A DNA stretch of 64,000 bases from positions 217,366,301-217,430,300 of the forward strand of contig NC_045428.1 in assembly GCF_902635505.1 (NCBI RefSeq), in the 5' to 3' direction. The position numbers and the translations under genes were made by a program. This document shows, in pieces, positions 57,205-64,000 of the stretch. The notes under the pieces were generated by a model. The model did not search any database. It was not told the DNA's origin and worked only from the letters and a program-made list of their open reading frames with translations. Position 1 is the first letter of the stretch. Each line of letters starts with the position of its first letter. This DNA is from Sarcophilus harrisii. Its lineage: Eukaryota; Chordata; Mammalia; Dasyuromorphia; Dasyuridae.

Positions 57205-57465
57205 CAATGCATATAGTAACAAGTGTGAAGTCAAGAAGATAAGTTCAAATTCTTCCTCGGATATTTGCTAGTTCTATGACTGTGGAAAAGTCTCATAACC
57301 TCTCTAAACCTCAGTTTTCTCATTTGTATAATGGGGATAATAATAATACTTCATGACGTTGTTTGGAAGATCAAATTGGATAATAAGTTTAAGGCACTTT
57401 GAAAATTTTGAAGCACCATTCAAATGCTAGTTAGCTATTTTTATTAGTAGTACTAAGTAGAACAG
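57205..57465 (+). repeat. MIR-type SINE
   Basis: 'caagaagataagttcaaattc', 'taacctctctaaacctcag', 'tttctcatttgtataatgggg', 'ataataataatacttcatg' and 'taaggcactttgaaaatt'. Confidence 0.85.
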
Positions 57466-58260
57466 CTCATTCTATTTTTGTATAGTATCAATTGCTAAGA
57501 AATTTTTTTCCACTTAACATCTGGAGATTAAATTCACTTTAAATATAGGTATTGAAACCTGTAATTGTGATGGCTTTATCTAAAGATTATTGAGATGTGA
57601 TGAGCATATAATGGGGGCCTTCCCCACCACCACCTTACCACTCCTCCAACTCCACCTCCTTCACATACCCAAGGATGTTCAATTGCCATTTTTTATTCTA
57701 AGGCTTCAAACCTCAGAGCCCCAAGGCAACAAGTTATGCTTCATGGGGTTAAAAGAGGGAGAAAAGAGCCTAATTACATAGAAATCACATTTTACTGGTG
57801 TAAATAATTGAAGGACCTTCTAAAAAGTCATTTATACCTTCAGGGCAGGGGGGACGTGAAATAGCTTAGTAACCATACCCTCTTAATTTAATAATCTTAA
57901 TGTGAGCTATTTTTGCCTTAATAAATGTTTTCAAATCTTGGCTTCAATATTCTTTTTCTTCCTGTCTTTTCCCGGAAATTTCTGATGTTGTGCAATGTAC
58001 AAGACAAAAATCATAGCACATTTTGGTTTGACATTTTGAATAAAAATGACGCATAAAAAGAAAGTTGTACAGACTAACTATGTGTTGTCTATTTGTGGGG
58101 AGATAAGTATGATAATGTCATTCAGAATTATGATGCTATTTATTTTGGCTCATTTTGAGCTCAAAGTTAATTCATTGTTAATTCATGTGTTAGAAATGTA
58201 GAAATGTGGAAAAGATTTATAATCAATTACATGGAAATTTTTGTGAATTTATTAACAACT
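57466..58260. other. No recognisable gene or repeat
   Basis: A 63-codon + frame (57590-57781), Pro/Leu-rich, has no known motif. Confidence 0.5.
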
Positions 58261-58263
58261 ACC

Positions 58264-58400
58264 TTCAAGTTCAATAAACATTTTTGTAATATTTACTCTT
58301 TACCAGGCACTGTGCTAAGCACTGAAGATATAGTTAATACAAAGAAATACTGTTCTCATTCTCAAGCAGCTTACAATCTAAAGCAGGAGACAATATACAT
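58264..58400 (-). repeat. L2 3' end fragment
   Basis: 'taccaggcactgtgctaagc', 'actgaagatatagttaatac', 'tctcaagcagcttacaatct' are the reversed L2 3' end. Confidence 0.85.
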
Positions 58401-58494
58401 TGATGTCCCCAGAAACAAAAGTTCTTTTTTTATTTAGTTGGTCAAAATATCTGAATAATCAACTTGACAATAAACAATTAAGTGCAACAAATGA

Positions 58495-58595
58495 CTTTCC
58501 CACCATAAGACTCAGTTTCCTCAATTGTAAAATGAGGGATTTAGACTAGATGGTGCCTGTGATCCTTTCTAGCTCTAAATCCTGTTATTCTTTTT
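58495..58595 (+). repeat. MIR-like SINE 3' end
   Basis: 'ctcagtttcctcaattgtaa', 'aatgagggatttagactag', 'atggtgcctgtgatcc' and 'tttctagctctaaatcc'. Confidence 0.75.
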
Positions 58596-58621
58596 ATATT
58601 GACAAAATACTTTTATATTCC

Positions 58622-58873
58622 TTATGATGTTATGTTATTTCAATTGTGTCCAACTCTTGGTGACCCCATTTGGAGTTTTCTTGGCAAAGATACTGGAGTG
58701 GTTTGACATTTTTTTCTGCAGCTCATTTTACAGATGAGGAAACTGAAGCAAACAGGAATAAGTGACTTGTTCAGGGTCACACAGCTAGAACTGAGGTCAG
58801 ACTTGAACTCCCAAAGAGTAGTCTTCCTGATTGTAGACCCAGAGCTTTTTCCACGGTGCATCTAGCTGCCAAA
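58622..58873 (-). repeat. Marsupial SINE, MAR1-like long type, near full length
   Basis: 'gtgtccaactcttggtgacc', 'catttggagttttcttggc', 'aaagatactggagtggttt', 'cattttacagatgaggaaac', 'cagggtcacacagctagaac' and the reversed tRNA-like head 'ggtgcatctagctgcc'. Confidence 0.93.
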
Positions 58874-58889
58874 TCCTTTATATTCTCAT

Positions 58890-59008
58890 AAAAAAAATCT
58901 GAGACATGGAGAAATGATTTGCCCCCCAAAACTTATCTAGTTAGTGACTAACACAAGTCTAGAACCCTACTCTTCTGACCTTGGTGCAATGTGTTCCCTA
59001 TTAGAGCA
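58890..59008 (-). repeat. MIR-like SINE fragment
   Basis: 'atctgagacatggagaaatg', 'aacttatctagttagtgac', 'agtctagaaccctactcttc'. Confidence 0.6.
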
Positions 59009-59074
59009 CCAGCTAGCAAAATTATCATATGAATAGTTGCTATTTTTTTTAAGAGATGCTATATATATTGAATA

Positions 59075-59430
59075 ATGATCAATTTTGAAAGACTTAGCTA
59101 TTCTGAGCAATACAATGATCCAAGACAATTCCAAAGCACTTATGATAAAAATGCTATCCACTAATAGAGGAAAAAAAAACTGATGAAGTCTGAATGTAGA
59201 TGGAAACATACTTTAAAAAAGAAAACTTGATCTGTTTTTTTTTTTTTTTTTTGCAACATGGCTAATATGAAAATATGTTTTGTATGACTGCACATATATA
59301 ATATAGATCTAATTATTTGCTGTATCATAGAAGGAAAAAGGGAGAAAGGGAAAGAGGATTTGGAACTCAAAATTATAAAAAAATATTAAAATATTTTTAC
59401 ACATAATTTGAAAGAAAACATTTTTAAAAT
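59075..59430 (+). mobile_element. L1 3' end, tandem copy 1
   Basis: 'gacttagctattctgagcaa', 'tgatccaagacaattccaaag', a T run, 'gcaacatggctaatatgaaa', 'tttggaactcaaaattat' and an A-rich end are the terminal 350 bases of the marsupial L1 3' UTR. Confidence 0.85.
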
Positions 59431-59454
59431 TTCACAAAAAGATACTGCTTTTCA

Positions 59455-60130
59455 GTGTCTCTACTGGGTCTGTATCCCAAAGAGATCATAAATGAAGGAA
59501 AACTACCCACATTTTCAAAAATGTTTGTAGCAACCCTTTTTGTAGTAGAAAGGTACTGGAAACTGAATGGATGCCCATCAATTGGGAAATGGCTGAATAA
59601 GTTATGGTATATGAATGTAATGGAATATTATTATTCTATAAGAAATAATCAGCAGGCTGATGTCAGAAAAATCTGGAAACATAAACTGATTCTGATTGAA
59701 GTGAACAGAACAAGGAAAACCATACACAGTAACAACATGACTATGTAATGATCAACTGTGATGGATTTGGCTCTTCTCAACAATGTGGTGATTCAAGGAA
59801 ATTCCAAAAGACTTTGGATGGGAAATGCCATCCTCATCCAGAGAGAACTCTGAATATGGATTGAAGCATGGTATTTTCATTTTTTGTTTGTTTTTTTCTT
59901 TCTCATGATTAAAATTTTCCCTTTTGGTCTGATTTTTCTTCCGCAAGATGATAAACATGGAAATATGTTTAGAAAAATTGAATGTTTAATCTATATCAAA
60001 TTGTTTACTATCTTGGGGTGGGGGAGAAGAGAAGAAAAGGAGAAAAAAATGAAACAAAATTTTGTAAAGGTGAATGGTGAAAAATATTTTTGCAAGTATT
60101 TGGAAAGATAAAATGCTATTTTAAAAAGGT
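59455..60130 (+). mobile_element. L1 3' end, tandem copy 2
   Basis: Starts further upstream in the same consensus ('ctgggtctgtatcccaaag', 'ccatcaattgggaaatgg', 'gaacagaacaaggaaaac', 'gatcaactgtgatggattt') and runs to its own G-rich and A-rich end near 60130. It lies about 25 bases after copy 1, same orientation. Confidence 0.85.
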
Positions 60131-60134
60131 GCTG

Positions 60135-60750
60135 CTTATCTTTCAGCATTTGAAGAGGTTGCTCTAAATAAAGTAAATAAGGATGCTGTGAAAGACACAA
60201 TACAATTTCCTTTGCTTTTCTACTTCCCAAAGTCAATGCTGACTACAGCATTCTAGTGATTCTAGTCAATCTAGAGATGAATGGGTTGAGGCAGTATTGA
60301 TTTGGATAGTCAGTTTTATTTCTTTAGTGCTTTCTTATATAGTTCTTTGTTGCTGTTTATATCAAAGCTTTACCAATAATGTTCCGTAGTTCTTCTTTGC
60401 TAAATCAACAGAAAAAGAGAACTTATTCTATTGTAGTTACCTAGCTACTATGACACATTTATAAAATTGTTCATTGTCTGCTAGGAGGCTCTACATTTTC
60501 TGACCATGTCGGCTCTCCAAATTCCCCTGCAAAAAGCTTCGTGTAGGAGAGATTAATGATTTGGTGTTAAAACATTCTTATGGACTGACTCCCAACAAAT
60601 TCTGTGAGAGAACAAAAAACAAATATGACAATCTACAAAAATAACTTAGGTGCATAGAAAATTTAATTCCAATGTCAAACTCCATTCATATAAAGGGAAA
60701 AAGAAGATAGAGATTATGTAACTTTAATGAAGTTTATTGGAAGAATTACA
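60135..60750. other. No recognisable gene or repeat
   Basis: Unassigned. Confidence 0.5.
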
Positions 60751-60754
60751 AATA

Positions 60755-60925
60755 TTAAGAAAATATTGATAGCTAATATTTACATAGCATCTAAATGTTT
60801 GCAAAATGCTTCATATTTATTACCTTATTTGACTCTTATGGAAACCCTGTAAAATTATTATCGTTATCCTCATTTTTACATATAAGTAAATTGAGGCTTC
60901 AACTTTCTGAGGAATAAGGAAAATG
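60755..60925 (-). repeat. MIR-type SINE 3' part
   Basis: 'gatagctaatatttacatagc', 'ttgactcttatggaaaccc', 'tgtaaaattattatcgttat' and 'taagtaaattgaggcttc' are the reversed MIR 3' half. Confidence 0.8.
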
Positions 60926-60929
60926 AGTT

Positions 60930-61690
60930 TAAGGTATGCTTTGCACACAAGATAGCAAAGAGGCAGTATTGCAATACATTTCTTCCTCATTTCAAGTTCA
61001 GTAGTCTCACATTTCTGTGGAGGAAAAACCCAACTCCTCAGACCATGAAATCAAAGGACTTATACTAGTGTCTCAAATCTTCCAGTTCTATCATTTTGCC
61101 TCATTTCCACCACAGAAAAACAAACAAACAAACAAAAGGGGATTTGTTTTAGCTAAACACCAGAGGTTTTTGTTTGTTTTTTATGTTGGTTCTCAATAAA
61201 ATAAAGAGACTAATTTGTATAGTACAAAATGGAGTACTTAAAACAAATAAAGCTGCCAAATTTTTCACCTTAATCTAGAGTAATATTGATTATTTCAGTA
61301 GATTACCTGTGGACCACATTCTTGTTTTGGGGTCTATTTTAGGAATTTGGGTATAGATTGTTTGATTTTTAAATATCAAGTTCTCATCACATCCATCTCC
61401 AAATTATCTAGGAAGTTCACATGAGATTTTCAGTGATCACTTGATTCAGACAAAAAGGCATCAAAAAACACCAACTTTACATATGGTAATTTTAGCACTA
61501 TACTTAAAGGACCAAACAACTTCTATAAGTCCTAAAATACCAAATGACTAGCTTCAACATTGTAACAATCAAATATTTTTGGTTTCTGATTCTAGAAAAT
61601 TAACAGAGATATCTTTATAACAATTCCCACTTCAAGAGTTTATCCTGATAGGATAGAAATGTCCTGAAGTGATAATCTTTTAGATTTTCT
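60930..61690. other. No recognisable gene or repeat
   Basis: Contains only a short (CAAA)n at 61121-61135. Otherwise unassigned. Confidence 0.5.
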
Positions 61691-61754
61691 AGATCTTTTT
61701 TTTTTTTTTTTTTTTTTTTTGGCTAACAATCATTTATCATTTCTGAACTAATAT

Positions 61755-61950
61755 AGCCTAAATAGTATTATGTCATCGGAGTGGCACAGTGATAGATTCA
61801 GAAGGCATAGGTTCAAATCCTGACTCTGTTTCTTACTATATAATTGACTATAGACAAATCAATTCAACTTTCTAGATCTCATATGTACTATGAGAAGGTT
61901 AAACTACTGAGGTTCCCTTCAGCTCTCTTATTTAAAAAAAAAATAAAATA
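61755..61950 (+). repeat. MIR-like SINE
   Basis: 'agtggcacagtgatagattc', 'gcataggttcaaatcctgac', 'gactatagacaaatcaattc', 'gaggttcccttcagctct', ending in an A-rich tail. An unrelated-looking poly-T run lies just upstream at about 61697-61720. Confidence 0.75.
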
Positions 61951-62089
61951 ATTTATCAAACAGGATTTGAAATGACAAAGTGAGATCCACATACTTTTTG
62001 TATTTATAATTAAAAATTAATTTTTTATACAATATGAATATAAGCATGTTAAGTTCTATAGCTATACTTTATGTTCTCATTTAAAATCC

Positions 62090-62340
62090 ATTTTTGTAGG
62101 CATATTTTCTCATATTTATCATTTTTAATAACATCATATTATTTTATTACACTAATTATATCATAGTGTGGTTAGCTCTTCACCAATTGTTGGGCATTTA
62201 GATTGTTCCTAGTTCTTAATATAAATATAAAACTATAGGGGAATTTTTTAGTAGATCTTATTTGCATTTCCTTTTTTTCTGACAATGTTATTAGAAAACT
62301 TGACTTATATAATGAAGTGAAAAGCCTTATCAAGATAGAT
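62090..62340 (-). mobile_element. L1 3' region fragment
   Basis: 'tcatattattttattacac', 'gttagctcttcaccaattg', 'ttgggcatttagattgttcc' and 'tagttcttaatataaata' parallel the reversed L1 text about the small-animal repeat end. Decayed. Confidence 0.55.
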
Positions 62341-62344
62341 GCAA

Positions 62345-63890
62345 ATCTTTCTCCACTCTCAAGCATCAAATACTTTATAAGACTAAATAGCTATTTATTT
62401 CCTGTAGTCATTTCCTTTGTATGTCTTTAGTTTCTTTAGAAGGTGGTGAGCTCCTGATGTAAGCATTAGTAATAAGCCATTTACTACTTGGGTTATCTTT
62501 GACACTATTGCTCATATTCTTCTCTGTGTCACTAAGGATGGGAAGAATCCTTTGGGCTTGTGTAGCAGTCATTCTGCTGGGAGATCTGGTAACTACTAGA
62601 GAACTAGAGACAAGTAAGTTAAATCTTTTGAACATAAATGTCCATATACATTTTCTTTCATTTTTTTTGCAAGTGTAATACTCCCTTACCTACTTTTTTC
62701 CTTGAAACAGACTTGTCTAAGGCTATGTGTCCTTACAGATTAATTCCAGTAATGTGGAAATTGTATTAAAATTATTTCTTGTTTGAATTCAGGGGATCAG
62801 AACTTAATGAAATTTTGTCATCATTGCTGTTTTTGTTTTGACAACACAGAAGAATCCAAGTTAAGAATGTGAGGACATTTAATTAATTCTTTCTTCCTTT
62901 TTTACCTTCAAAGATATTCAGTTGGTTTAAAAAAAATTAGTCATTTCACAATGGAAATTTAAAAAAAAAGATGGGGAAAAAGCAATGAGACACTATGATG
63001 TAAATAAAGTGATAGCCACTGAAAAACTAAGATTTCATTGAATGTAAGAGAGGCTGTGCACACAGGAACACCTGGAAATGATTAGAATCCTTATCTTACT
63101 GTCTTTCCAACTTGGTTTCTGTGGAGACTTCAGAAAATTGTTGCCAGACTATGTCATATTATGAACTCTGTTCAAAGGACAAGTAGGAGATGCCAGATGG
63201 GAAAATTTCTAATATAACTGAAAAACATAGCAGATTTCAAATCATGCAACTAATATTTTATACTCTAGCTCAATATGTTGGCAGTGGATTCCAGGTTATG
63301 CAGATGAAAGCAGGTATCATTCTTTTTTGTCCCTTAACACTCTGAATTCTCCCAGTGTTTCAGCTATGACACAGCTCCTTACTTTCTAATTCTGTGCCAA
63401 TCTCCTATCCACAGGAATTTGTAAAAGCCTTTAAAGACATTACTTTACTCATGGTTTGGTGGTTGCAAATTGGATTGCCATACAGAGTGCTCTGGAACAC
63501 TAATGAGATATCGTATGGGCTTCTACACAGGGAATGATAATAATTCAACTTTGCAATTGAGTTCCAGTCTATATCCCCATGATTTACAGCTCTAGTTGTA
63601 ATCTGAGCTAATCTGTCTACACATGCTCCAATTAATTCAATTCTCTACCAATATTAGAAGGCAGGGGAATGATGGATTAAGTTGTAACTTGAATTGCTGG
63701 TATACATGGAAGTAAATTCAAGACTCTTCTTTGAAAATCTAGACTTTCCTTTCTATCATCAGCCAACTTGAGACCTGATTAGGAAATAGATGCCTAACCT
63801 ACTTAAATACATATGTATAAAGGAGGGAAATTTATGAAATAATAACATATGCTTCAGTTTCTTGACATCGTGTCGTATGTACTTCTTTCT
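62345..63890. other. No recognisable gene or repeat
   Basis: About 1.5 kb with nothing assignable on either strand. A pyrimidine tract and 'ctatccacag' at about 63405-63415 look like a splice acceptor, but no coding frame follows. Confidence 0.45.
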
Positions 63891-63894
63891 GATT

Positions 63895-64000
63895 TTGTTG
63901 TTTAGTCCTTTCAGTAATGTCTGATTTTTGTGACCCCATTTGAGGTTTTTTTTTTGCAAAGATACTGGAGGTTTTTTTTTTTTTTTGCCATTTCTTTTTT
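63895..64000 (-). repeat. Marsupial SINE, MAR1-like long type, cut by the window end
   Basis: 'ttgttgtttagtcctttcag', 'ttttgtgaccccatttgagg', 'gcaaagatactggagg', then T runs. The reversed 3' end is present; the tRNA-like head would lie past 64000. Confidence 0.88.

Noticed and set aside
63405-63420. Splice acceptor ('ctatccacag' after a pyrimidine tract)
   Set aside because: Such words are common by chance and no coding frame or matching donor is evident.
5293-63990. Functional tRNA genes from the tRNA-like heads of SINEs
   Set aside because: The heads continue into SINE bodies and lack a full cloverleaf; they are retroposon parts.

Overview
This window looks like nuclear DNA from a marsupial. 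It is AT-rich and CpG-poor, and I see no reading frame that looks like a host protein exon. Repeats make up most of what can be recognised: tRNA-headed SINEs of marsupial type, a marsupial-type L1 lineage, old L2 (CR1-clade) copies, MIR-like SINEs and small hAT elements. I infer 'marsupial' from the SINE body (tRNA-like head, phrases such as 'gcagctaggtggcacag') and the L1 3' ends, both recalled from known marsupial repeats. I cannot name the species; an australidelphian (dasyurid, koala or wombat type) fits, but an opossum is not excluded. Family names are from memory, not from a database search.

Layout. 1-5 kb: a MIR-like SINE, an L1 3' end and a long broken L2. 4.8-7.7 kb: an L1 3' part with a SINE inside it, a probable ERV LTR, then an L1 3' end with a SINE in its tail. 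9.9-12.7 kb: an LTR-like end, a GT/GA microsatellite and a long L1 with a nested SINE. 13.7-18.5 kb, the clearest part: two solo LTRs of one ERVK-like family, each with its own 6-bp target duplication, and between them a 2.1-kb truncated L1 flanked by a 16-bp target duplication. 19-33 kb: old L2 and MIR pieces, simple repeats and long stretches with nothing recognisable. 33.5-39.4 kb: a deleted L1 carrying a hAT element, an L1 reverse-transcriptase piece, an unexplained duplicated hydrophobic segment, and an L2 carrying another hAT element. 40-64 kb: L2, MIR and SINE copies, L1 3' ends (two in tandem near 59-60 kb) and microsatellites.

The window reads as a gene desert or the inside of a very long intron. 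I found no operon-like layout, CRISPR array, tRNA, rRNA or new protein system. The firmest observations are the target-site duplications, the nesting order of the elements and a few unexplained direct repeats. Boundaries are hand-read and most are good to about 10-30 bases; those of the two solo LTRs and the young L1 should be exact.
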